A DNA stretch of 64,000 bases from Nemertoderma westbladi (GCA_032718475.1 JAUCBJ010007776.1:47679-111678), one strand, 5' to 3'; shown: positions 1 through 9,464, numbered from the stretch's first letter. The notes: generated by a model from the letters alone, not told the origin. Numbers and translations are program-made.

Positions 1-820
1 ATTCTTTAGGAAATGCTTCGTTATCAGTCTCACTCATACACAATGCTGCACAATACTGCACACTAATCTGCCGATCTTCACTGATTTTAGTCACATATAA
101 AAGGAACACGGACCGAATCATGTAGGGTCTATCAAATAACATTAGATTCACTTCAAACCACTTTAACATAAGTCACAATCGTTATATGTAACCTTTCTCT
201 CTTACCTTCGGTATATCAAGAATATTGGGTTTCGGGGTTTTTTATCGTTATTCCAAATATAATAATTCATCAACCATATTATGAAGAACTGACAGTAAAT
301 AGCAGTATAACAATATAAAAGTATGCACAGGTATGTTTGATTAGGTATGTTGAGTTGCATGAGTTGTGACAATCAGTCAGTTTTGTTATGATAACGGATA
401 TATGTCCTTATAATTAAGCCTACTAGTGTAAGGCAGAGCCGTTCTTCCTGGCTTAGAATCACCAACACTGAACACTGATAAGAATAACTATAAGAATACC
501 AGCTACCCTTATTCTACAAGATCTCACTCACCACAGAGAATGAGCATACAGATAGGAAATTCAGTTCAGTAGATCTGTGATAGGTCAAAATCAAAACCAA
601 CTCAAATCCTATTGGCAGATACAGAAAGCAGGGCTATGGGGCAACCTTCCCAAGCTGGTTGGACGATCGAACATAGCCCAGATCCCTTCATACAGCAAAT
701 CAGCCAATCAGCCGGTAGCTTGCACTATTCGAGCTAGAGATCCCTTTTAGAGTATTCCAGCGCCTTGGGGGGAACTGGTTAGCAAAGCAAACGAATCAGT
801 TATCCCACAAAAGCTTTTAC
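1..820. other. Unique noncoding flank, AT-rich
   Basis: No convincing coding region is visible. The DNA is unique, AT-rich and free of tandem structure. A lone TATA-like element (TATAAAAG) lies on the plus strand at 96-103, but no ORF or other promoter element follows it, so it is not called as a promoter. Confidence 0.5.
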
Positions 821-1284
821 ACAATGTTACAGTAACCAATGTTACAGTAACCAATGTTACAGTAACCAATGTTACAGTAACCAATGTTACAGTAACCAAT
901 GTTACAGTAACCAATGTTACAGTAACCAATGTTACAGTAACCAATGTTACAGTACAGTAACCAATGTTACAGTAACCAATGTTACAGTAACCAATGTTAC
1001 AGTAACCAATGTTACAGTAACCAATGTTACAGTAACCAATGTTACAGTAACCAATGTTACAGTAACCAATGTTACAGTAACCAATGTTACAGTAACCAAT
1101 GTTACAGTAACCAATGTTACAGTAACCAATGTTACAGTAACCAATGTTACAGTAACCAATGTTACAGTAACCAATGTTACAGTAACCAATGTTACAGTAA
1201 CCAATGTTACAGTAACCAATGTTACAGTAACCAATGTTACAGTAACCAATGTTACAATAACCAATGTTACAGTAACCAATGTTA
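821..1284. repeat. 15-bp minisatellite (CCAATGTTACAGTAA)n
   Basis: About 31 nearly perfect tandem copies of CCAATGTTACAGTAA. Each copy holds an imperfect dyad, GTTAC-A-GTAAC, and across the unit junction a second one, GTAAC-CAAT-GTTAC, so either strand could fold into serial hairpins. A phase slip near 950-960, where about 10 bp is missing from one unit, splits the array into two blocks; one unit near 1256 carries ACAATAA. Because the period is five codons, both strands show long apparent ORFs (repeating YSNQC on plus, VTVTL on minus). These are a consequence of the period and not genes. Confidence 0.97.
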
Positions 1285-1694
1285 AATATTTGAATACAGT
1301 GTTATTATTGTTGTTGAAACAAAATTAGTTTATTTAATAAATTTGTATTTTTTATGAATTTGTAAGAATAAATATTGAAATTGAAGGTGGGATCGAAGTA
1401 TTGAACTATTATTGATAGTCTTTAATTTGTTAATATGCGGTAGAACTGATAGTTTTATGTTACTATGCGGTAGAACTGATAGTTTTATGTTACGGAATTT
1501 AATTGCTAATATTGTAGATCCACGTTTACTAAATTAATTTGCCTCTTTGTTTTCGTTTTGTAAATTTTACCAATATTGTTAGACTATTTCTAAGTAAATA
1601 ATAGTAAATTACTGCTTATATTATGTCATATTTCAGAAGGTATCACAATAAATATATTATTTAAAATAATTTATAAGTTTTATTGTTAAACTTT
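1285..1694. other. AT-rich spacer between two minisatellites
   Basis: Strongly AT-rich DNA with many short A/T runs and no ORF of note. The only structure seen is the two-copy 30-bp duplication at 1434-1493. Nothing indicates a gene or promoter. Confidence 0.5.
1434..1493. repeat. Exact 30-bp tandem duplication (2 copies)
   Basis: The 30-bp segment at 1434-1463, beginning TATGCGGTAGAACTG, is repeated exactly at 1464-1493. Exact identity suggests a recent slippage or repair event. Its length equals the period of the large array starting 200 bp further on, but the sequence is unrelated. Confidence 0.9.
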
Positions 1695-3875
1695 CAGTGA
1701 TCCTCCCATTGGCATATTCTCTTTGAGAGATCCTTCCATTGGCCCATTCTCTTTAAGTGATCCTTCCATTGGCCTATTCTCTTTGAGCGATCCTCCCATT
1801 GGCCCATTCTCTTTAAGCGATCCTCCCATTAGCCCATTCTCTTTGAGCGATCCTCCCATTGGCATATTCTCTATGAGCGATCCTCCCATTCGCATATTCT
1901 CTTTGAGTGATCCTCCCATTAGCCCATTCTCTTTGAGAGATCCTTCCATTGGCCCATTCTCTTTAAGCGATCCTTCCATTGGCCCATTCTCTTTAAGCGA
2001 TCCTCCCATTAGCCCATTCTCTTTGAGCGATCCTCCCATTGGCATATTCTCTATGAGCAATCCTCCCATTCGCATATTCTCTTTAAGCGATCCTCCCATT
2101 AGCCCATTCTCTTTGAGCGATCCTCCCATTGGCCCATTCTCTTTGAGCGATCCTCCCATTGGCCCATTCTCTTTAAGCGATCCTTCAATTGGCCCATTCT
2201 CTTTGAGCGATCCTCCCATTGGCCCATTCTCTTTGAGCGATCCTCCCATTGGCCCATTCTCTTTAAGCGATCCTTCCATTGGCCCATTCTCTTTGAGCGA
2301 TCCTCCCATTGGCCCATTCTCTTTGAGCGATCCTCCCATTGGCCCATTCTCTTTAAGCGATCCTTCCATTGGCCCATTCTCTTTGAGCGATCCTCCCATT
2401 GGCCCATTCTCTTTGAGCGATCCTCCCATTGGCCCATTCTCTTTAAGCAATCCTCCCATTGGCCCATTCTCTTTGAGCGATCCTCCCATTGGCCCATTCT
2501 CTTTGAGCGATCCTCCCATTGGCCCATTCTCCTTGAGCGATCCTCCCATTGGCATATTCTCTTTAAGCGATCCTCCCATTGGCCCATTCTCTTTGAGCGA
2601 TCCTCCCATTGGCCTATTCTCTTTGAGCGATTCTCCCATTGGCCCATTCTCTTTAAGCGATCCCCCCATTGGCCCATTCTCTTTGAGCGATCCTCCCATT
2701 AGCCCATTATCTTTGAGCGATCCTCCCATTGGCCCATTCTCTTTGAGCGATTCTCCCATTGGCATATTCTCTTTAAGCGATACTCCCATTGGCCCATTCT
2801 CTTTGAGCGATCCTCCCATTGGCCCATTCTCTTTGAGCGATTCTCCCATTGGCATATTCTCTTTAAGCGATCCTCCCATTGGTCCATTCTCTTCGAGCGA
2901 TCCTCCCATTAGCCCATTCTCTTTAAGCAATCCTACCATTGGCATATTCTCTTTGAGCTATCCTCCCATTGGCCCAATCTCTTTGAGCGATTCTCCCATT
3001 GGCCCATTCTCTTTAAGCGATCCCCCCATTGGCCCATTCTCTTTGAGCGATCCTCCCATTGGCCCATTCTCTTTAAGCGATCCTCCCATTGGCCCATTCT
3101 CTTTGAGCGATCCTCCCATTGGCCCATTCTCCTTGAGTGATCCTCCCATTGGCATATTCTCTTTGAGTGATCCACGCATTGGCATATTCTCTTTGAGCGA
3201 TCCTCCCATTGGCCCATTCTCTTTGAGCGATCCTCCCATTGGCCTATTCTCTTTTAGCGATCCTCCCATTGGCCCATTCTCTTTGAGCGATCCTCCCATT
3301 GGCCTATTCTGTTTGAGTGATCCTCCCATTGGCCTATTCTCTTTGAGCGATCCTCCCATTGGCCCATTCTCTTTGAGCGATCCTTCCATTGGCCCATTCT
3401 CTTTAAGCGATCCTCCCATTGGCCTATTCTCTTTGAGCTATTCTCCCATTGGCCCATTCTCTTTAAGCAATCCTCCCATTGGCCCATTCTCTTTGAGCGA
3501 TCCTCCCATTGGCCCATTCTCTTTGAGCGATCCTCCCATTGGCCCATTCTCTTTGAGTGATCCTCCCATTAGCCCATTCTCTTTGAGCGATCCTCCCATT
3601 GGCATATTCTCTTTGAGTGATCCTCGCATTGGCATATTCTCTTTGAGTGATCCTCCCATTAGCCCATTCTCTTTGAGCGATCCTCCCATTGGCATATTCT
3701 CTTTGAGTGATCCTCGCATTGGCATATTCTCTTTGAGCGATCCTCCCATTGGCCCATTCTCCTTGAGCGATCCTCCCATTGGCATATTCTCTTTAAGCGA
3801 TCCTCCCATTGGCCCATTCTCTTTGAGCGATCCTCCCATTGGCCTATTCTCTTTGAGCGATCCTCCCATTGGCCC
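1695..3875. repeat. 30-bp minisatellite, about 73 copies, open in several frames
   Basis: About 73 units with an almost invariant 30-bp period. The unit reads GATCCTCCCATT followed by GGCCCATTCTCTTTGAGC. Variants recur at fixed sites: CTTCC for CTCCC, AGCCC or GGCAT or GGCCT for GGCCC, TTAAGC for TTGAGC, and CGCATT for CCCATT. Because 30 is a multiple of 3, a stop-free unit gives a stop-free array: the plus strand has a 721-codon frame (1723-3888, repeating SDPPIGPFSL, TTG start) and the minus strand has several frames over 90 codons. Common variants change amino acids (G to S, PF to IF, P to S), which argues against selection on protein. No ATG-led gene, signal peptide or flanking exon was found. 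The array ends exactly where a retrotransposon gag fragment begins. Confidence 0.97.
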
Positions 3876-4158
3876 ATCACCACGATAGCGCAGGCACTGC
3901 CGATCTGGTTACGAAGGAAGTGGAGAAAAATCGCTTTCTCCACACGGGAAAAGAAGGGTGCGGAACTGGGCCTAGAAGAGATGTCGAGCTTCCTCAACTA
4001 CGAAGCCGAATTAATAACAGATCCAGTCTATAGCGAGGATAGTTTGGGGAAGGCGCCAACGATTGAATACAACAGGCCTAAACCCGAACATAATCCGACA
4101 GACCCATTCTCGGGAGTGGGAGTCACTACCACATGCGGCCACACAGGGGACTGCTAGT
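3876..4158 (+). pseudogene. gag C-terminal fragment (BEL/Pao-like)
   Basis: In the frame beginning ATC at 3876, the translation continues about 93 codons to a TAG near 4156. It contains ALPIWLRRKWRKIAFSTREK followed by a segment around SSFLNYEAELITDPVYS. The pattern of a leucine-proline start, a tryptophan-rich basic helix and then an acidic FLxxEAE segment resembles the end of the retrotransposon peptidase/gag region that precedes the zinc knuckle in BEL/Pao elements. The upstream part is replaced by the 30-bp array, whose corresponding frame is broken by TAG codons in variant units. The frame is then lost and the zinc-knuckle part continues in another frame. It is a pseudogene fragment with no start codon of its own. 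Confidence 0.55.
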
Positions 4159-4755
4159 CCACAGTTAGCTGGTAGTAGGGCCACACTGTGGCAGGTACAG
4201 AAAGAAAATAACACCACAAATAAACATAATCCCAACATACCCAGTAGGCCGAGTCTAGACAACCAAAACACTAAATCGGTACATATAAACCTACGCACGA
4301 TATGTGAAGGACTATACAGGGAACTCTATAATCCAGGATTCGAATGTCAATTACATCGGGACGGAACACATAAGACCATGAGTTGTAAGCACTGGCAAGC
4401 GTTGCCCAAACAAGATCGTATAGCCTACACAGATGCAAACGGACTATGTCATCGATGTGTGGTAGAAGGACACAGATCCGGAGAGTGTAGAGAAACAGCA
4501 GTTAGAGAGTCCGAGACTGGAGGCCAAACAATGGCTACAAGCACGACAGAAGAGGAGAAGAAGAGAAAAGTACTACTCGGGGTAGTACCAGTGAAGATAT
4601 CAGGAGAGGGCGGTCGATCAGTAACGACATTAATGCTGGTCGACAGCGGAGCAGCCTTCACGCTGGTGGAGAACTGGGTGGCCGAAGAGATAGGGCTAAA
4701 GACGAGGCCCAATAGAATGGCGGTAACTACCGTCTCCTGGGGCGGAGCAGGATAG
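4063..4755 (+). pseudogene. Zinc knuckle and N-terminal half of retroviral-type aspartic protease
   Basis: About 230 codons open from a TTG at 4063 (no ATG; the start is not real). After a low-complexity spacer come spaced Cys/His residues (MSCKHWQALPKQDR, then LCHRCVVEGHRSGECRE), which fit the zinc-knuckle pair placed between gag and protease in BEL/Pao elements. Next is a protease strand and active site, VPVKISGEGG then LMLVDSGAAFTLVENWVAEE, with the catalytic aspartate in DSGA near 4642. The frame ends at TAG 4753-4755 and the homologous sequence continues in the next frame, so a one-base-class indel near 4740-4756 is inferred. The product would be a capsid-maturation protease fragment; it cannot be functional as it stands. 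Confidence 0.7.
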
Positions 4756-4756
4756 C

Positions 4757-5584
4757 AGCGATTATGGGGCGACGATTGACCCCATCCACGTCATAGAATC
4801 GATAAGTATCAACGCCAGGCGACCAACCAACATTGAGGTCGAACAATATAGATTCCTGGACGGTATCGATTTTTCAATACCAAAGGTGGACGTTAGGAAG
4901 GTATCCATTATAGTAGGAATGGACTGCCCAACGGCCCACGAGAGAACACAGACGGTCTTCGGCGAAGACAGGCAGCGGGACAAGACGGCGATCCTCACGC
5001 CGTTCGGATGGATGCTTAGCGGCCCAGTTAAAACCAAGATCCCATGCAGTGTGACAGAGATATCAGGGTGCATGCTACCAGGCACCGTAGACGCAGAGGA
5101 CGAAGATAAGAAACCGGAGGAGTTAGTAGAGCCAAACAGGGAAGTAGAAGTAAGAGAGTGGGCGGAGGATAATGGATTTCCCAGCAAGTATCGGTATGGG
5201 GATGGAGACGAGCGGACGGCGAGATGTCCGGAGGACAACACACCGGATGAGTGTCCGGTGGAGTGTCAGGAGGACAATAGTCCGGAGGAGTGTCCGGAGG
5301 AGTGTCCGGAAGAGACGCCGGTCCGGTTGGGAGGCATACCGACAAGGGGGAAGTCGAGAAGGAAGACAGGATGGAAAGGGATAGGACTACTATTGTACCT
5401 TCTGTTTTGCCTGTTCTTTCACTTTCTTTTCATTCTGCCGCCGGGAGATAACAAGGAGGGAGGTGGCATTTTGATGCCAGGAGACGAGATAGTTAAGAAG
5501 GCGGCAGAGAGACCCAATTTCGGGGTGGCAGAAGAGGGAGAACAAATTCCTGGTCAGTTGGAATTGGCGAAGAAAGCGTGGTGA
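4757..5584 (+). pseudogene. Protease C-terminal half fused to acidic repeat and integrase-like tail
   Basis: Open in a third frame; the stretch from 4757 reads DYGATIDPIHVIESIS, then a segment with FLDGIDFSIP, then VSIIVGMDCP and AILTPFGWMLSGPV. The last two blocks are typical of the end of the BEL/Pao protease domain (LIGxD ... LTPxGW...GP). After this the expected reverse transcriptase is missing. Instead there is an acidic stretch and a Cys/Pro/Glu repeat (around 5217-5320, repeating EECPEEC-like units from a 12-15 bp tandem), a hydrophobic run of about 20 residues (GIGLLLYLLFCLFFHFLFIL), and then LMPGDEIVKKAAE ... EEGEQIPGQ, which resembles the PGD ... PGxDG segment of the integrase C-terminus. 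The TM-like run may simply be degenerate sequence. Confidence 0.6.
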
Positions 5585-5646
5585 AGAGTAAGAGGACGTA
5601 TAGGAGGGCAGTGGGAGAGTGCCTACTGGAAGAAGGGGCACCTTAG
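5560..5646 (+). pseudogene. Integrase C-terminal tail fragment (tentative)
   Basis: In the frame ending at TAG 5644-5646 the translation is GEESVVKSKRTYRRAVGECLLEEG. A valine-rich strand followed by K-S-x-x-T-Y-R-R-A-V and a leucine-rich end resembles the last strand of the chromo-like C-terminal domain of BEL/Pao integrases, where the polyprotein normally stops just before the polypurine tract. It follows the protease reading with one further frame change. The match is short and recalled, not computed. Confidence 0.35.
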
Positions 5647-5672
5647 AGTTTAGTCGTCCAATATTTTGGACT

Positions 5673-5702
5673 GAGGGGGGTGGGAATGAGGGCGAGACGC
5701 CC
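5673..5702 (+). other. Candidate polypurine tract and 3' LTR start
   Basis: A purine tract (GAGGGGGG, 5673-5680) directly follows the end of the retroelement coding remnant and is followed by TGGGAATGAG, a TG that could open an LTR. A short hairpin, GGGCG-AGA-CGCCC, lies at 5690-5702. No second LTR is in the window to compare with, so the boundary is not proven. Confidence 0.3.
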
Positions 5703-5719
5703 TTCCCGCAAGAAAATAA

Positions 5720-6880
5720 TTGTTTAATTAAAAATAAATAAAAATAATTAAATAATAAATAGTTAGTAGAAGATAGTAAGGAGTTAGTAGTCAGATAGTT
5801 AGTAAGGTAGAAGAAGTAGGTTAGGTTAGAAGGCGCCGTGGTAAGGGAGTGTGGCATATTGCCATGCCATGAGTAGTAGTAGGGGGGTTGTGGGCACCGT
5901 AAGCGCCACGTAGAAGGAGAGTAGGTTAGAAGGCGGCGGGGTAAGGGAGTGTGGCATATTGCCATGCCACGAGTAGTAGTAGGGGGGTTGTGGGCACCGT
6001 AAGCGCCACGTAGAAGGAGAGTAGAGTTAGAAGGCGGCGGGGTAAGGGAGTGTGGCATATTGCCATGCCACGAGTAGTAGTAGGAGGGTTGTGGGCACCG
6101 GAAGCGCCACGTAGATAGAGGTAGTAGTGGAGGTGGAGAGTTAGAGGTAGTAGAGTAGTAGAGAGGGCACATAGGGTGCCAGGTAGTAGAGTAGTAGAGA
6201 GGGCACATAGGGTGCCGGGTAGTAGGGTAATAGAGAGGGCACATAGGGTGCCAGGTAGTAGAGTTAGAGGTAGTAGAGTAGTAGAGAGGGCACATGGGGT
6301 GCCAGGTAGTAGAGCTAGAGAGTTAGAGGTAGTAGCAGAGTAGAAGTAGTAGTAGAGTGGTTGTGGGCACCGCAAGCGCCACGTAGAGGGAAGTAGTAGT
6401 AGAATGGTTGTGGGCACCACAAGCGCCACGTAGATAAAGGTGGTAGCAGAGTTAGAGGTAGTAATAGGGTAAGAGTTAGTAGACTTAGAGGAGTCGAGTA
6501 GAGTTAGAAGTAGTAGCAGAGTAGAAGTAGTAGTAGAGTGGTTGTGGGCACCGCAAGCGCCACGTAGTAGAAGAGTTGGTAAGAATTAGAGAGAGTTAGT
6601 AGGAGTTAGTTAGTCTTAGTAGAGCTAGTTAGAGTCGGAGAGTTAGTGGAGTAGTAAGAGAGTTAGATAGTTAGCAAGTAAGTAGTAGGTAGATAGTATG
6701 ATAGCATAGGGGTAGCATTAGAGATTAGGGCCTTAGGGAGTGGTAGAGAGTAGAGAGGAGTATGGAGAGAAGTTAGAGTGCGATTCAGGTGTGGGGAGAG
6801 AGTAAGAGTGGGGAGAGAGTAAGAGCGGAGTTAGAGTGAGAGATTAGAGTTAGAGTGGAGTGCTTTTAAAATTGTGTGAG
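5720..6880. repeat. Strand-asymmetric GTA/GAG-rich minisatellite field
   Basis: Over about 1.1 kb the plus strand is rich in G, A and T and poor in C, built from AGTAGTAGTAG and GAGTTAGAG words. Within it, about 100-bp units repeat three times (anchors GTAAGGGAGT at 5841, 5941 and 6042). A module with TTGTGGGCACC and GCGCCACGTAG also recurs near 6360, 6408 and 6540. A shorter unit with GAGAGGGCACATAGGGTGCC recurs about four times between 6155 and 6302. The long minus-strand frames here are composition artefacts. It sits directly after the retroelement end and may be part of its LTR or an expanded 3' region. Confidence 0.85.
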
Positions 6881-7031
6881 AGTCCACAATTGGCCCGACA
6901 CAAGACGCCAGAGGGTAGTGACATCATACCCATAGGGAGCGGCCTGGAAAGCTGACTCCAAGAAAATAACTCCACCCCACACCCGATAGTAGATCGAGTT
7001 TCCAGCGGAATTGTAGCGCACTTAGTGGTTG

Positions 7032-7067
7032 ATGCTATCTTCTCACCGGGAAGATAGCATGGGGGGG
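7032..7067. other. Perfect 10-11 bp hairpin followed by G7
   Basis: ATGCTATCTT at 7032-7041 pairs exactly with AAGATAGCAT at 7051-7060, and C7042/G7050 extends the stem to 11 bp. Seven Gs follow at 7061-7067. The stem-loop plus G run could mark an LTR junction or a transcript 3' structure. Confidence 0.7.
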
Positions 7068-7130
7068 AGTGTGAGCGTATTCAATTCCGCCTCACTAACC
7101 CCATAAAGTGGGCGTTAAGCAATATTGGGA

Positions 7131-7163
7131 ACACGAGGTTGATTACCAATATCAACCTCGTGT
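7131..7163. other. Perfect 13-bp hairpin with 7-nt loop
   Basis: ACACGAGGTTGAT at 7131-7143 is the exact reverse complement of ATCAACCTCGTGT at 7151-7163, separated by TACCAAT. The perfect arms are longer than expected by chance in a few kilobases. Confidence 0.8.
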
Positions 7164-7479
7164 CACCCCAACAAAGTGGGAAGGAGAAACCCCAAAGAAC
7201 ATACGCACAATAGGGGTCAGGGGTTACACCCCTGAGAGAGAGAGAATAGCAGGGGCGAAGGGAAGCACTTCAGGGGAGGTAAAAGGGCGACAACAGGGTT
7301 ATTAGCCAATGGGGGGAAGGCACCGTGCAATATATACTACCAGTTGTGTTAAACTAGCGCGTCACCTATACTAACAGCAGAACTGTTGAACAGACAAATA
7401 CCGGTATACTTCTCTGCCAACCTAATGAGTTCTCGCCTAACCAATAAGACACAAAGACTGCTCTACTGTTAAGTAAAGG

Positions 7480-9464
7480 TGATCAGGAGCGTGCTATTAC
7501 TAAAATGTAGGGCTGCTAAATACAAAACCGCTACTTACCGTTGGATGGCGCTAATCTGCCGTCCTCTAATATATTTACTAAATTTACACGGCTCCTGCAA
7601 AATCGCTTGTTCCTTTCTCTACCGATCGCTCGACAGAGAGCTAACTGTTCGAATCTATGAGCCACGTGGGAATAACCAAAACAATAAACCCGAGTCGGCT
7701 CCCTAAGCTTACTTAAGATGAGTGCGAGAGGCCTTGCACTCAGAGTATATTCTTACGCCTAATTTTACTATTGAAATACGATAATGCCTACGTCTTTTCT
7801 AATCGCGAATACTGGGGGTTCCCTAACGGAATGTGTGAATGCGAGAATATTTAAAATAATCAAAAATGGCGCAGTACACTGTCTTTGCGTGCGTAATACC
7901 GTTCTGGGTCTAAACTCGCCTGTAGCTGGCTTTAGGCCAGCAAATTACTAGTGTGTTGCGTACTGAATAATGCGATCTAGCTTATTGCCCGCTAATGCAA
8001 ATAACCGCTCAGCGTGAATAGTTTACGGTACCCTAATTATTACCTTAGCTACTCTCCGCTATGCTGCGTACTAATTCTTAATTTTACTAATCAATTACAG
8101 TCACAAATGTATAACAGCGTACTAATTACTAAGAGTTCCAGAATGCGTAATTCTAATTTATTACACAACCGGTTTCGCTAGTAATAGCCTAAAATACCGT
8201 ATTACTTTGACCTAATCAGTAATTATTTGTTGTAAACTATGAAATAGAAATCAATCAAAGGGAAAAGGGCGCCTACCTAAGCATTTGTAATCATAGGCAC
8301 ACTTCAGTAACACACCAATCAGCGTCAGCAATCACAGCTCGCAATTATGCAGTTCACTACTGTGTAGTCCACAGTTGTGCAATTCACTCTTCACACTTCA
8401 CACTATAATACGCGCAGGCCTCTCCCGGGTACATCTAGGCTTCCTAACTAACCCAATTCCTGCCCCCCTAATGCTAAAATAGAGACAAAACCTGGATCAT
8501 CAGCCCCTTAATTACTGTACCAGCGAATGGTCTGTATGCTACAGTGCAAAGCGCCCGACCGCAACGGTGACCCCCCGCCAGCGTTGCCCGCCTTTGAATC
8601 CTCCGCACTCCCTTCGTCGCTAACCCCCCGATGCGCCCACCGCCTACCGGCACCTTAGCCCTCCATTAAAATGAATAGCTACCGTAGCGGCGCATGCAAA
8701 TCACAAAGTCTGACAGTTTCAGAAAATCCCTTAGGATTATTGCGTCGAAAAGAATTACATAGAACCATTAACAAAAGGGGTAGAAATCATAGTTCCGATT
8801 GTAATTAGCAGTAATCGTTGGGATTGATTGAGAAACACAAGTGAGAATAGTAACACTAACGAATCATTCCAAGAAATTAATCAAAAGTAGAAAATTGCAG
8901 AAAATACGCACAAAATTGTACTCCTAAAATAGTAGCAGGATGGAATGCGAATGGTTGTGGTGTGATGTGAATGAGACTGAGATTGTGATTGTACAGCTCT
9001 ACCGGCAAACCGCCAATTTATAGGTGATTTGAGTGGGGTGATGCAATCGCTCTCTCATTGGCTCTCCAATCCGCGCTAGCATTAGACCAACCTGGAAGCA
9101 GTTAGTCCAATAAGAAAGCCGGATTGTAGCCCTATTGCCCCCAAAACCCACAAAACGTCACCATATAAGGTAATTTTGCCAGTGCTTAATTTAGCGGTAC
9201 TAATAACATGATGCACAAACATTAATTTAGCGCAATTATAGAAAATTAAGACCCGTGATAGCTAGCCCCATCAAGGCTAATAACAGCAAGCCCATATCCA
9301 GGGTCCAACTGAACTTGCTACCCTGGAACTATCTACTTATATCCTATTACAAAATTACATAGGTAGGGCTACATACTATACAAAATGGATGAATTCAAAT
9401 ATATGGGCGTTTCAATTTCCTTATCTAAATGTCACTGCGCTATTATGTCTTATCTAAATAATTG
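7480..9464. other. Unique noncoding region with a C-rich island
   Basis: No ORF with recognisable homology. A 75-codon plus frame at 7479-7706 has no visible motif and is not called. Between about 8545 and 8665 the plus strand becomes C-rich with several CpGs, unlike the surrounding AT-rich DNA. ATGCAAAT octamers occur at 7995-8002 and 8694-8701. The segment could be part of an unrecognised repeat or an untranslated exon; neither can be shown. Confidence 0.4.
8985..9110 (-). promoter_or_regulatory. Possible minus-strand CCAAT/TATA promoter
   Basis: Read on the minus strand, this segment has CCAAT boxes in both orientations (plus-strand CATTGGCTCTCCAATC near 9056-9073, with another CCAAT near 9109) upstream of TATAAAT (plus 9016-9022). 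Spacing of about 40-90 bp from CCAAT to TATA matches RNA polymerase II promoters. No minus-strand ORF is evident downstream toward 8980 and below, so it could belong to an LTR, a noncoding RNA, or be chance. Confidence 0.25.

Larger units (their letters stand above)
3876..5680 (+). mobile_element. BEL/Pao-like LTR retrotransposon remnant, internally deleted
   Basis: This is a decayed plus-strand retroelement reading gag tail, zinc knuckle, aspartic protease, and probably the C-terminal tail of the integrase, in that order. The gag tail plus DSGA-type protease followed by an LIG(M)D...LTPxGW block is the arrangement known in BEL/Pao polyproteins (DUF1759/DUF1758-type regions). Reverse transcriptase, RNase H and the integrase core are absent, so a deletion of several kilobases is inferred. 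The reading frame changes near 4060-4155 and near 4740-4756 and again near 5560. The 5' side is cut off by the 30-bp minisatellite. After the last stop (5644-5646) comes a purine tract ending in six Gs (5673-5680), the expected place for a polypurine tract beside a 3' LTR. Clade assignment is by recalled motif similarity only. Confidence 0.75.
6880..7480. other. Noncoding segment with two perfect hairpins, possible LTR
   Basis: After a short inverted repeat (AATTGTG ... CACAATT, near 6871-6892) the segment becomes base-balanced. It holds two long perfect hairpins (listed separately), a run of seven Gs followed by AG and TGTGAGCG, and a TATATACTA motif near 7330. A G-tract then TG is the form of a polypurine tract/LTR junction, so 7069 onward could be an LTR, but no partner copy is present. 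A 65-codon plus frame at 7108-7305 spans one hairpin and shows no recognisable domain; it is not called as a gene. Confidence 0.4.

Noticed and set aside
944-1285. Long ORFs on both strands across the 15-bp repeat (YSNQC and VTVTL repeats)
   Set aside because: The 15-bp period is a multiple of three and the unit lacks stops in these frames, so openness is automatic. There is no independent coding evidence.
2099-3869. Several minus-strand ORFs over the 30-bp array (ENGPMGGSLK and KRMGQWEDRS repeats)
   Set aside because: They are shadows of a 30-bp period free of stops in those frames. Multiple mutually overlapping frames cannot all be real and none has flanking gene structure.
5390-6429. Minus-strand ORFs of 301 and 167 codons
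   Set aside because: They run through the strand-asymmetric minisatellite; the Thr/Pro/Leu/Tyr-rich translation reflects base composition. No domain is visible.
7108-7305. 65-codon ORF
   Set aside because: It spans a perfect hairpin and a purine-rich stretch and shows no domain; likely chance.
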